In this document: positions 1 through 7,897 of the stretch, piece after piece
How positions within the stretch are numbered: the first letter of the stretch is position 1
Layout: every line of letters begins with the position of its first letter
From: Pasteurella sp049670895
Lineage (GTDB): Bacteria; Pseudomonadota; Gammaproteobacteria; Enterobacterales; Pasteurellaceae
Reading direction: 5' to 3' (one strand)
Assembly: GCF_049670895.1 (NCBI RefSeq)
Contig: NZ_CP187170.1
DNA length: 64,000 nucleotides
Notes under the pieces: model-generated
Database searches by the model: none
What the model was told of the DNA's origin: nothing
Seen by the model: the letters and a program-made list of their open reading frames with translations, nothing else
Position numbers and translations under genes: made by a program

Positions 1-98
1 AGAAGTAATCCATGTCCATCGGATAGATAGTAGTCTTTTTCTTTTGCTTTAGCATTATTTATCTCTGTGACAGTGAGTGGTTTAACTGTTTTTGCCAT
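1..98 (-). CDS. Tyrosine-family (P4-type) integrase, N-terminus only, cut by window edge
   Basis: Reading the minus strand from the ATG at 96-98 gives about 32 residues starting MAKTVKPLTVTEINNAK and continuing through YYLSDGHGLLL. This is the pattern of the N-terminal arm-DNA-binding domain (DUF4102) of P4-like phage and island integrases. The family recombines an island attachment site with the 3' end of a tRNA gene. A good ribosome site (AGGGGAAAG) lies just upstream of the ATG. The gene points away from tRNA-Val at 340-416, with the tRNA 3' end facing it, which is the usual layout of an integrated island. The rest of the protein, including the catalytic R-H-R-Y residues, is outside the window, so activity cannot be judged. 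Confidence 0.8.
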   Translation of the reverse strand, partial: MAKTVKPLTVTEINNAKAKEKDYYLSDGHGLL

Positions 99-114
99 AT
101 CTTTCCCCTATTTT

Positions 115-216
115 AGTATTACGTTTTCCAAAAATTTTGGTATTACATTTCAAAAATCCCATTTTTAGGGCAGTGTAATACCAAATTTTTAAAAACGTAA
201 TACCAAATATAATACC
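115..216. repeat. Cluster of GGTATTAC / GTAATACC boxes between integrase and tRNA
   Basis: Five copies of a box related to GGTATTAC lie here. Two are in one orientation (about 116-122 and 139-146) and three in the other (175-182, 197-204, 209-216). The arms AAAAATTTTGGTATTACA (130-147) and its near-complement at 174-190 form an inverted repeat. The placement just upstream of the integrase start suggests integrase or excisionase arm sites, or autoregulation of int. That role is inference. Confidence 0.45.
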
Positions 217-339
217 AAAATTGTTGGATAGGATTGGAATGTTTTGGATTTTTTTGGAAAAATTTGTGTGTGATTTATAGATTTATTGTTGATTTTATTG
301 GGGATTTTGGACTGTTTTGGATAGGTTTGGAAAGTGGAA

Positions 340-416
340 TGGTGCGACTAGCTGGACTCGAACCAGTGACCCCCACCATGTCAAGGTGGTGCTCTAACCA
401 ACTGAGCTATAGTCGC
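340..416 (-). tRNA. tRNA-Val (anticodon GAC)
   Basis: On the minus strand the 77-nt sequence folds as a full cloverleaf. The acceptor stem pairs GCGACTA with TAGTCGC. The D-arm is GCTCAG-type, the anticodon stem is CCACC/GGTGG with loop TTGACAT (anticodon GAC, valine), the T-loop is GGTTCGAGTCC-type, and CCA is encoded. It closely resembles the E. coli GAC valine tRNA. The 3' end faces the integrase gene, so it is the likely attachment site of the island to the left. Confidence 0.95.
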
Positions 417-570
417 ATTCCGTAATGCGGGGCAAATAATATAAGGTTTTTTTTGATAAAACAAGCCTTTTTTTCATTTCATGTTTTGACTGTTAAAAAA
501 ATAAACACTTTCCCTTAACTAAAATAGGTATTTTCAAATATGTGATCTCGATCTAATTTCATTTTAGGCG

Positions 571-576
571 TATAAT
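571..576 (+). promoter_or_regulatory. Probable -10 element of pykA
   Basis: A consensus TATAAT preceded by GCG lies 82 bases before the pykA start. No clear consensus -35 is seen at the expected distance. It is the best promoter candidate in the 417-658 gap; the rest of the gap shows nothing I recognise. Confidence 0.45.
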
Positions 577-658
577 GCATTCAGTTTTTTCTTGAAAGTG
601 GGTTGCTGTTAAATAACTCATGAACAATATTTTAATCAATCATTTTACGGAGTAGGTA

Positions 659-2098
659 ATGTCTAGAAGACTAAGAAGAACAAAAATTGTATGTACGATG
701 GGGCCATCTACAGATCGTGGTAATAATTTAGAAAAAATTATTGCAGCGGGTGCTAATGTTGTACGTATGAATTTTTCTCATGGTACACCTGAAGATCATA
801 TGGGTCGTGCTGAGCGTGTTCGCGAAATCGCAAAAAAATTAGGTAAAACCGTCGCTATTTTAGGTGATTTACAAGGTCCTAAAATCCGCGTGTCTACATT
901 TAAAGATGGAAAAATCTTCTTAAATATTGGTGATAAATTTGTTCTTGATGCAGAATTACCAAAAGGTGAAGGTTCACAAGAAAGTGTGGGCTTAGACTAT
1001 AAAACATTACCTCAAGATGTTGTGCCTGGTGATATTTTATTATTAGATGATGGTCGAGTTCAGTTGAAAGTTTTATCGACAGAAGGGGCAAAAGTCTTTA
1101 CAGAAGTGACTGTAGGTGGCCCATTATCCAATAATAAAGGCATCAATAAGTTAGGTGGTGGTCTATCAGCCGACGCATTAACTGAAAAAGATAAAAATGA
1201 TATTTTATTAGCCGCTAAAATCGGTGTGGATTATCTCGCTGTATCTTTCCCTCGTTCAAGTGCTGATTTAAATTACGCTCGTGAATTAGCTGAAGCGGCT
1301 GGCTTAAAAACCAAAATTGTAGCAAAAGTTGAACGTGCAGAAACTGTTGCAACAACAGAAGCCATGGATGATATCATTTTAGCATCAGATGTTATCATGG
1401 TTGCACGTGGTGACTTAGGTGTGGAAATTGGTGATCCTGAATTAGTGGGTGTACAGAAGAAATTAATTCGTCGTGCACGTAAATTAAATCGTGTTGTGAT
1501 TACTGCAACACAAATGATGGAATCGATGATCAGCAATCCAATGCCAACTCGTGCGGAAGTGATGGACGTGGCAAACGCCGTGTTAGATGGTACCGATGCC
1601 GTGATGCTTTCAGCAGAAACCGCAGCAGGTCAATATCCTTCAGAAACCGTGGCTACGATGGCAAAAGTATGTTTAGGTGCTGAAAAAATGCCAAGTGTCA
1701 ACGTTTCTCGTCACCGTATGGACGTTCAATTTGAATCTATTGAAGAGTCCGTGGCAATGTCTGCAATGTATGCAGCAAACCACATGAAAGGTGTGGCTGC
1801 AATTATTGCAATGACACACACAGGTCGTACAGCATTATTAATGTCTCGTATTAGTTCTGGCTTGCCAATTTTTGCGTTATCACGTAATCAAGAGGCATTG
1901 AATTTATGTGCATTATATCGTGGTGTTACACCAATTTACTTTGATGAAATCAGCCGTAATTCAAAAAGTGCTGCATTAGCCATTCAATTACTGAAAGAAA
2001 AAGGTTTCTTAGTTTCTGGTGATTTAGTGTTATTAACACAAGGTGATGAATTATTAGGCACTGGTTCAAATACTTGCCGTACGCTTGTGGTTGAGTAA
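659..2098 (+). CDS. pykA: Pyruvate kinase II
   Basis: This enzyme makes pyruvate and ATP from phosphoenolpyruvate and ADP, the last step of glycolysis, in the cytosol. The 479 residues follow E. coli PykA nearly end to end (480 residues). Visible marks are MNFSHG at 37-42, the catalytic lysine in VAKVERAE near 223, the GDLGVE metal and substrate segment near 251-256, and TQMMESM near 284-290. The ATG at 659 is preceded by GGAG at 8 bases. It is followed by a strong terminator, so it is probably monocistronic. The sequence is closer to PykA than to PykF. Confidence 0.97.
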   Translation: MSRRLRRTKIVCTMGPSTDRGNNLEKIIAAGANVVRMNFSHGTPEDHMGRAERVREIAKKLGKTVAILGDLQGPKIRVSTFKDGKIFLNIGDKFVLDAELPKGEGSQESVGLDYKTLPQDVVPGDILLLDDGRVQLKVLSTEGAKVFTEVTVGGPLSNNKGINKLGGGLSADALTEKDKNDILLAAKIGVDYLAVSFPRSSADLNYARELAEAAGLKTKIVAKVERAETVATTEAMDDIILASDVIMVARGDLGVEIGDPELVGVQKKLIRRARKLNRVVITATQMMESMISNPMPTRAEVMDVANAVLDGTDAVMLSAETAAGQYPSETVATMAKVCLGAEKMPSVNVSRHRMDVQFESIEESVAMSAMYAANHMKGVAAIIAMTHTGRTALLMSRISSGLPIFALSRNQEALNLCALYRGVTPIYFDEISRNSKSAALAIQLLKEKGFLVSGDLVLLTQGDELLGTGSNTCRTLVVE

Positions 2099-2117
2099 TT
2101 CATTATTGAAATAAAAT

Positions 2118-2157
2118 AAAAAACGGTGGAAGATAAATATTTTCCACCGTTTTTTAT
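2118..2157 (+). terminator. Rho-independent terminator of pykA
   Basis: An inverted repeat ACGGTGGAA / TTCCACCGT with an A-run before and a T-run after it lies 20 bases past the pykA stop. Confidence 0.9.
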
Positions 2158-2229
2158 TTGAGTCTGAATCGGTAATCAATTGAGTGAGTTTAAAACTTTT
2201 TTGAAAAGTACCGCACTTTTAAGTGCATT

Positions 2230-3276
2230 TTATAAGCTTACTGTGATTTTCTGTCCACTTTTTGCACTTTGATACACTAACTTAATGAGCTTTAAAACAT
2301 GGTAAGCTTGCTGAGCTGTCACCAAAAGGGGAGCATGTTGAGTAAGAACTTGGTAAATGTTGTCGTAATAGGCTTGATAATGCCCACGTTCAGGCTCAAT
2401 AGTTTGGCGAATGACATTGCCATCAGCTTCGGTATGTAAAATACCCCAATCTTCTTCCTTGACTTTATTCCAATCATGTTGGGGGGCAATACCTTGAATC
2501 AACAATGCCTCTTGGTTATCAAATTGCTTTTGAATGTAAGAGCCTTTTTTCCCATGCAACATAATATAAGGTGCAGGTTCTCTAGCACATTTGGTGGCAG
2601 ATAGAATCACTTTTTTTGTGTTGTAGTAAAACGTGATACGAAAATGATCATCACTGCCGCTATGAGGATTTTGTTTTAACACATCGGCATAAAGTGCGGT
2701 GGGAAGCCCGAATAAATCAACAACATGATCGATTAAATGCACGCCCAAGTCATAAACCAACCCCGTTCCAAATTCACCTGTTTCTTTCCACGCTTTCGGG
2801 TTTTTATGAGGGGCATAGCGTTCAAAACGCATTTCATATTCAACAATTTCCCCTAACTGATCCGTTTCAATCAATTTTTTGACTGTTAATGCCCCATTAT
2901 CCCAACGTCGATTTTGATAAACTGACAACGTCACATGATTGTTTTTCGCCAATTCGTCAAGCTCTTGTACCTGTTCGGGATAAATCGCCATCGGCTTTTC
3001 GACAATCACATGTTTCCCCGCTAAAATGGCTTGTTTAGCCAAAGTATAATGGGTTTGGTTCGGGGTGGTGATGATCACTAAATCAATTTCATCGGTGAGC
3101 AGTTGTTCGAATTGATGAACAACCTCAACATAAGCATAATGCTGTTTTGCCTTTTCACTCTGACGTTCAAAGACTTTTTTAATCTGAAAACGTGGGTCAA
3201 GATGTAAAAAAGGAAAATGAAAGGTTTTAGCCGACATGCCAAAGCCTGCGATACCCACAGAAATCACGTTTTGCAT
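2230..3276 (-). CDS. Gfo/Idh/MocA-family NAD(P)-dependent oxidoreductase (YdgJ-like)
   Basis: The 348-residue protein has the N-terminal Rossmann dinucleotide-binding motif GIAGFG (8-13) and the family signature EKP at 93-95, whose lysine is catalytic. A C-terminal alpha/beta sheet domain follows. Over its length it resembles E. coli YdgJ, an oxidoreductase of unknown physiological substrate; sugars or inositols are usual for the family. The start codon overlaps the stop of the MATE pump gene upstream (TAATG), so the two are co-transcribed and probably translationally coupled. An uptake signal lies just after the stop (2210-2218). The substrate cannot be told from the sequence. Confidence 0.85.
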   Translation of the reverse strand: MQNVISVGIAGFGMSAKTFHFPFLHLDPRFQIKKVFERQSEKAKQHYAYVEVVHQFEQLLTDEIDLVIITTPNQTHYTLAKQAILAGKHVIVEKPMAIYPEQVQELDELAKNNHVTLSVYQNRRWDNGALTVKKLIETDQLGEIVEYEMRFERYAPHKNPKAWKETGEFGTGLVYDLGVHLIDHVVDLFGLPTALYADVLKQNPHSGSDDHFRITFYYNTKKVILSATKCAREPAPYIMLHGKKGSYIQKQFDNQEALLIQGIAPQHDWNKVKEEDWGILHTEADGNVIRQTIEPERGHYQAYYDNIYQVLTQHAPLLVTAQQAYHVLKLIKLVYQSAKSGQKITVSL

Positions 3277-4670
3277 TATTTGATTCTCTCTAAATTAGCA
3301 AATAAAACCTGATCAGGTTGAGCTTGAATTTTGTACAATCTGAACATGAGCAATGCTGCCGCAATTGTCAAACTCACCACGAAGCCAATCCAGAAGCCTT
3401 CCGCCCCTAAAGCTGGCACAATAAAATCCGTGCGAGCTAAGGTATACCCCATCGGCATGCCCACAACCCAATAACAAAATAAGGTGATATATAAAATTGC
3501 TTTTGTGTCTTTATAGCCACGTAAAGCCCCACCTGCCACCACTTGAATGGTATCAGAAAATTGATATAAGGCCGCTAATAAGAGTAGCGATCCCGCCATA
3601 GCAATCACGTCTTTGTCTTTAACAAAGAGTTCAGCAATTTCTGTACGCATGAGAACGGTTGTTAATGCTGTCAACACGGCGATAGATAATCCGACCATAA
3701 TGGCAATATAGGACACTTTTTTCGCTTTATCCGCATAACCTTCGCCTAAACGTTGTCCCACAAGAATGGTGGCGGCCATGCCTAAAGACATCGGTAACAT
3801 AAAAATAAAAGAACTCGTATTTAAGGCAATTTGATGGCTTGCAACAATTTGTGTGCCTAATGGTGATAATAATAAGGCGGTTAAGGCGAACAGTGCCACT
3901 TCACAAAATAGTGCCACCGCAATTGGAAAACCAAGGTTGAGTAATTTTTTTAAGGTAGAGAAATTAGGTTTTTCCAGAAGTTGGCTAAAGACTTTTAAAT
4001 CTCGTTGATTACGGGCTTTGGCACAGTAAATCACCATCAAAATACACATAAACCAATTGACAATCGCCGTGGCAATACCACAACCAACTGCCCCAAAGGC
4101 GGGGACCCCCAGTTTGCCGTAAATAAAAATAAAGTTTAGTGGGATATTCAATGCTAATCCTAAAAAGGTAATCACCATAGCCGGTTTTGTTTTGGCAATT
4201 CCATCATTTAGGCAGCGAAAATTGATCATGAATAAATAGGCAGGGATTCCCCAAATCATGGCGTGTAAATACCCCATCGTAATGTCTTTAAGATGATCTT
4301 CCACATCCATCAAATCAAAGACTAAATGACTGTAATAAATTAATAAGCCCAATGGAATGCTAATAAAAATCACGATCCAAAGCCCTTGTCGGACTTGATG
4401 TGCAATTTGTTCCCGTTTCCCTGAGCCATTCAGGTAAGAAATGGTTGGGGGAAGGGCTAGAAGTAAACCATGTCCAAATAACACCAGAGGAAACCAAATT
4501 GAGGCACCGACAGAAATGGCTGCCATATCTGCAGAGCTAACACGCCCAGCCATAATGGTATCCACTAGCCCCATAGAATTTTGTGCAATTTGTGCAAATA
4601 AAATAGGAAGGGCTATCAAAATCAGCTTTTTGGCTTCAATCTGATAGGTATTAAAATGCTTTAATTTCAT
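3276..4670 (-). CDS. mdtK: MATE-family multidrug efflux pump
   Basis: A 464-residue inner-membrane protein with about 12 hydrophobic segments in the two-fold arrangement of MATE transporters, which export cationic drugs in exchange for Na+ or H+. It resembles E. coli MdtK (457 residues) throughout, including the stretches LPILFAQIAQNSMG near the start, LNGSGKREQIAHQVRQG and ALRGYKDTKAILYITLF. The reading frame is open 30 codons further upstream, but similarity begins at the ATG at 4670. The longer version would run into the divergent ribE promoter. It sits back to back with riboflavin synthase, as I recall for E. coli, and is coupled to the oxidoreductase downstream. Confidence 0.9.
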   Translation of the reverse strand: MKLKHFNTYQIEAKKLILIALPILFAQIAQNSMGLVDTIMAGRVSSADMAAISVGASIWFPLVLFGHGLLLALPPTISYLNGSGKREQIAHQVRQGLWIVIFISIPLGLLIYYSHLVFDLMDVEDHLKDITMGYLHAMIWGIPAYLFMINFRCLNDGIAKTKPAMVITFLGLALNIPLNFIFIYGKLGVPAFGAVGCGIATAIVNWFMCILMVIYCAKARNQRDLKVFSQLLEKPNFSTLKKLLNLGFPIAVALFCEVALFALTALLLSPLGTQIVASHQIALNTSSFIFMLPMSLGMAATILVGQRLGEGYADKAKKVSYIAIMVGLSIAVLTALTTVLMRTEIAELFVKDKDVIAMAGSLLLLAALYQFSDTIQVVAGGALRGYKDTKAILYITLFCYWVVGMPMGYTLARTDFIVPALGAEGFWIGFVVSLTIAAALLMFRLYKIQAQPDQVLFANLERIK

Positions 4671-4727
4671 AAATTGTCCGAGTTTGCTATATAATAGCGA
4701 GGTTTTTTGTTTAAAAGAGAGATGACT

Positions 4728-5351
4728 ATGTTTACAGGTATTGTTCAAGGCACTGCACAAATTGTGTCAATCATAGAGAAAAGCAATTTTAGAACACAGA
4801 TCGTAAAAATGCCACAAGAAATGCTAAAAGGTTTGGATATTGGTGCTTCGGTGGCAAATAATGGTGTTTGTTTAACCGTTACCGAGATAAATGGTGATTT
4901 AGTGAGCTTTGATTTAATGGCTGAAACCTTACGCATCACCAATTTAGGGGAATTGAAAGCGGGGGATTTTGTCAATATTGAACGAGCCATGCAAATGGGA
5001 AGTGAAATTGGCGGGCATATTTTATCTGGTCATGTATATTGCATGGCGGAAGTGAAACAGATTTTACGCAGTGAAAATAACTGTCAAATTTGGTTCGAAT
5101 TACCCGATATGGCGGTGATGAAATATGTGCTCGTTAAAGGTTTCATCGCCATTGACGGCATTAGCTTAACGATTGGTGACGTAAAAGGGCAGCAATTCTG
5201 TGTCAATTTAATTCCTGAAACCTTAACTCGCACCTTAATTGGTCAACGTGCCCAAGGGGATAAAGTGAATATTGAAATTGACCCACAAACTCAAGCGATT
5301 GTAGATACGGTAGAACGTTATTTATCCCATAAAAACCCACATCAGGCTTAA
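4728..5351 (+). CDS. ribE: Riboflavin synthase, alpha chain
   Basis: This enzyme dismutates two molecules of 6,7-dimethyl-8-ribityllumazine to riboflavin, the last step of riboflavin synthesis. The 207 residues show the tandem lumazine-binding fold. The mirrored motifs NGVCLTV (45-51) and DGISLTI (143-149) belong to the first and second repeats, and GGHILSGHV (95-103) joins them. The start is taken at MFTGIV because all family members begin there and AAGAGAGA precedes it; an earlier in-frame ATG at 4707 has no support. Only 57 bases separate it from mdtK, leaving no room for an FMN riboswitch, and none is seen. Confidence 0.95.
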   Translation: MFTGIVQGTAQIVSIIEKSNFRTQIVKMPQEMLKGLDIGASVANNGVCLTVTEINGDLVSFDLMAETLRITNLGELKAGDFVNIERAMQMGSEIGGHILSGHVYCMAEVKQILRSENNCQIWFELPDMAVMKYVLVKGFIAIDGISLTIGDVKGQQFCVNLIPETLTRTLIGQRAQGDKVNIEIDPQTQAIVDTVERYLSHKNPHQA

Positions 5352-5407
5352 AAAAGTGCGGTACATTTTTAAAAAGTTTTGATTCTCGATCAAGAATACC
5401 TTCCTTA

Positions 5408-5452
5408 GGCTTGGCACTGAATATTGCACGCCGATTTCAGTGTCAGCCTTTT
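5408..5452 (+). terminator. Probable terminator of ribE
   Basis: GGCTTGGCACTGAA and TTCAGTGTCAGCC pair over about 12 bases with one bulge and one G-T pair, followed by TTTTG. This is a moderate Rho-independent terminator. Confidence 0.6.
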
Positions 5453-5676
5453 GTCCTATCACTTTTCTTTTCTCTTCTCTTTTCAGAACCAGCAACGGTT
5501 AGATAAGCATCACCTCCAAATTTTGCTTTCTCAAAACATCCTGTTTCCTCGGGATTTCCCAACAAGCTTGACCTCATTTCCCCCCATTTTTCATTGTTAA
5601 ATAAGAACATTTTTACATCAAATTTTATAGGTAAGTGCCTGAGTTATTTACAAATGATTCTCAATTCTATATTATA

Positions 5677-5696
5677 TTTGATAATTATTATCAGCT
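5677..5696 (+). promoter_or_regulatory. Fur-like operator
   Basis: TTGATAATTATTATCAGC matches the palindromic Fur box (GATAATGATTATC type) closely, and a second partial match (AATGATTCTCAATT) lies 20 bases upstream. An AT-rich TATATT element sits between them. Iron-repressed transcription of the transferrin receptor operon fits this placement, although the distance to tbpB is long. Confidence 0.65.
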
Positions 5697-6059
5697 CCAA
5701 GTGTAAAAGCAATCGTTTGCTCACGCAATAATGGCATGAATCATGGTGTTCAACGAGGCATTAAACCTGACTTGAAGAGATGTAAAAATACCTTGATTTG
5801 TGTGCTTCAATCAGCAAAAGAGCATAGGGCAATATCATAGGCAAAGGGAAACGACCACTTTCAATGCCGATGTTATTCAGGATGATAATGTGCATATGAT
5901 GCATAATTTGCCAAGAAAGGCGTGCGATTTATTGCGTTGAGAATCAGCAAATTCCTTTCTTTCTCCGTTTATCATAAACAGGCTCTTGGCATCACTTTAT
6001 TTCTAAAAAGGTTATTATGTCACCCGTGAATGCGGGGGCATATTATTTTGCGTGCGGTT

Positions 6060-6084
6060 CTTGACTTTTGTTGAAAAAGTCAAG
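6060..6084 (+). promoter_or_regulatory. Perfect 9-bp hairpin in the tbpB leader
   Basis: CTTGACTTT pairs perfectly with AAAGTCAAG across a 7-base loop, 45 bases before the tbpB start. No T-run follows, so it does not look like a simple terminator. It could affect mRNA stability or translation. Confidence 0.4.
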
Positions 6085-6129
6085 CCTGTACGGGTCTGAC
6101 TGAAATCAAATTATTAAAAGGATTATGCT

Positions 6130-7887
6130 ATGACGTTTTTAGTGAAAAGTAGTCTTGCTCTTTTGATTTCTTCTACACTTGTCGCTTGTGCTGGCACAAA
6201 AGGCGATTTTGATGTGGAAGATGTGCAAACACCCCAAAAACAAATTAACACTCACACTTCTCGGGATATTAAAACCGATCCTCGTGAGAAAGCGGCTCAA
6301 GTGGCAGAAGTGATGAAGCCTGCTTATGGTTATAGTGTCAAAATTCCAAGACGGAATTGGCATCCTCAAAGTAAAAATATTGAACAAGAAGCAGGATTTA
6401 CAGCTAAAGATGTTCAACGTATTGATGAGTCAAGTCTTGATATTCCTTATTTAAAAGAGGTGAGTGATTATTTTAGCAATTCACCTAATTATACTCATAA
6501 TGAACAAGGGACAGAGCTACAGAAACGTAATTTAAGTTATGTAAGAACTGGATATGTATACAATCTCCCTGCTGGTTTGGATATTGATCATGATAAAAAA
6601 ACTGTTTATACCGGACCAAAAGGCTATGTTTATTATCGTGGTACTAATCCTTCATCAGAGATTCCGTTAGGATCAAATATCAAATATAGCGGCACATGGG
6701 ATTTTGTTAGTAATGCCAAAGCAAGTAGAGGAAGATTAGATGGTTTTGGTAAACAAGACTCTCCAGGGAAAAATGTAGGTGCTATGTCATTGCATGAGAA
6801 TGTTTATGATGGACGTTTAGATGGAACAACTGACAAAAAATATAAAAAAGGTCATGGCAGCGAATTTGAGGTTGACTTTGCAAATAAAACCTTGACTGGC
6901 AAATTATATAAGCATAGCGATCCTAATTTCGCATCAAATACTCAAGAAAGTATTTTACGTTATAGCATAGAAGCTAAACTTTCAGGTAATCGTTTTAGTG
7001 GAAAAGCAATAGCACAAAAAGAGAAACCACATGAAATTTTTGCCTCAGATTCCAAGTCCTTAGAAGGGGGCTTTTTTGGTCCTCACGCTGAAGAATTAGC
7101 GGGAAAATTCTTAGCCGATGACGATTCACTTTTTGCCGTGTTTGGTGCGAAAAGAGACAAACAGGACAATGAACAAACCGAGAAATTATTTGATGCGGTC
7201 AAAATTGGCACTGGGTTTGATATGACCAAATTAGATAACTTTGGCGATGCCCGTAAATTATTGCTTAATGGTCAAGAAATTTCATTAGTGGATGATACAA
7301 GCAATTTTACAGTGACGAAAGAAGTGACTCAGGGAAATAAAACGTTCCAAGTCAATGTATGTTGCCACAATTTAGACTACACAAAATTTGGCTTGTTATC
7401 AGAAAAAACACAAGAAAAATTTACCAATGTTGAATTGTTTTTGCAGGGGGAAAGAACGAAGACAGCAGATGTTCCAAAAAATGGTTCTGCTACTTATAAA
7501 GGCACTTGGGAAGGACGAATTGAGGATACAACTCCTTGGTCTACATCCGCAGGTAAAGAAGATGGAGAAAGTAAAGCAGAATTTGAAGTTGATTTTGATA
7601 AAAAGAAACTTACAGGCACATTAACTGCTACAAATGGGGTGAGACCCGCTTTTATTATTTCTGGAAATATAGAGGGAAATGGATTCACAGGAACAGCTAA
7701 AACTGGAGAAAGAGGTTTAAATCTTGATCCTGATAATACGTTGAATCACAGAGTGTTTAACTTAGACAATGCTGAGGTAAAAGGCGGTTTCTTCGGTAAA
7801 GCTGCGGAAGAATTAGGGGGGGCTTTCCAAGATGAAGGGAAGAAAGTCGGGGTTGTCTTTGGGGCAAAACGTCAAGAAAATCAATAA
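6130..7887 (+). CDS. tbpB: Transferrin-binding protein B, surface lipoprotein
   Basis: This is the outer-membrane lipoprotein co-receptor that captures iron-loaded host transferrin and hands it to TbpA. The 585-residue protein has a short signal peptide with lipobox LVAC (Cys20). It has the bilobed TbpB layout. Each lobe ends in the same beta-barrel motif: GGFFGPHAEELAGKF then VFGAKR in the N-lobe (about residues 315-340), and GGFFGKAAEELGGAF then VFGAKR at the very C-terminus. SGTWDF and KGTWEG mark the barrel starts. The ATG is preceded by AAGGATT. It is ten bases upstream of tbpA in one operon. A run of seven G in the coding sequence (7816-7822) is noted but is short for phase variation. 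Confidence 0.95.
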   Translation: MTFLVKSSLALLISSTLVACAGTKGDFDVEDVQTPQKQINTHTSRDIKTDPREKAAQVAEVMKPAYGYSVKIPRRNWHPQSKNIEQEAGFTAKDVQRIDESSLDIPYLKEVSDYFSNSPNYTHNEQGTELQKRNLSYVRTGYVYNLPAGLDIDHDKKTVYTGPKGYVYYRGTNPSSEIPLGSNIKYSGTWDFVSNAKASRGRLDGFGKQDSPGKNVGAMSLHENVYDGRLDGTTDKKYKKGHGSEFEVDFANKTLTGKLYKHSDPNFASNTQESILRYSIEAKLSGNRFSGKAIAQKEKPHEIFASDSKSLEGGFFGPHAEELAGKFLADDDSLFAVFGAKRDKQDNEQTEKLFDAVKIGTGFDMTKLDNFGDARKLLLNGQEISLVDDTSNFTVTKEVTQGNKTFQVNVCCHNLDYTKFGLLSEKTQEKFTNVELFLQGERTKTADVPKNGSATYKGTWEGRIEDTTPWSTSAGKEDGESKAEFEVDFDKKKLTGTLTATNGVRPAFIISGNIEGNGFTGTAKTGERGLNLDPDNTLNHRVFNLDNAEVKGGFFGKAAEELGGAFQDEGKKVGVVFGAKRQENQ

Positions 7888-7897
7888 AGGAATAACT

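Larger units (their letters stand above)
5352..6129 (+). other. Long leader upstream of tbpB
   Basis: This 778-base stretch has no convincing gene. It holds an uptake signal (5354-5362), a terminator for ribE, a Fur-like box, a minus-strand 47-codon open frame (5761-5904) that may be a relic, and a hairpin at 6060-6084 just ahead of tbpB. The Fur-like box is over 430 bases from the tbpB start. Either the transcript has a long untranslated leader or a gene between them has decayed. Confidence 0.6.

Noticed and set aside
234..425. 63-codon + strand frame across tRNA-Val
   Set aside because: It is the antisense of the tRNA and its flank, with no ribosome site.
4671..4727. FMN riboswitch before ribE
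   Set aside because: The gap to the divergent mdtK start is only 57 bases and shows no conserved elements.
5761..5904. 47-codon minus-strand frame in the tbpB leader
   Set aside because: It starts with an ATG and looks protein-like, but it is short, has no clear ribosome site and matches no family I can name. Kept only as a possible relic.
7816..7822. Run of seven G in tbpB, and another in mukB (23448-23454), as phase-variation tracts
   Set aside because: Seven is short for slippage control, and both encode conserved Gly codons (the mukB one is the Walker A loop).
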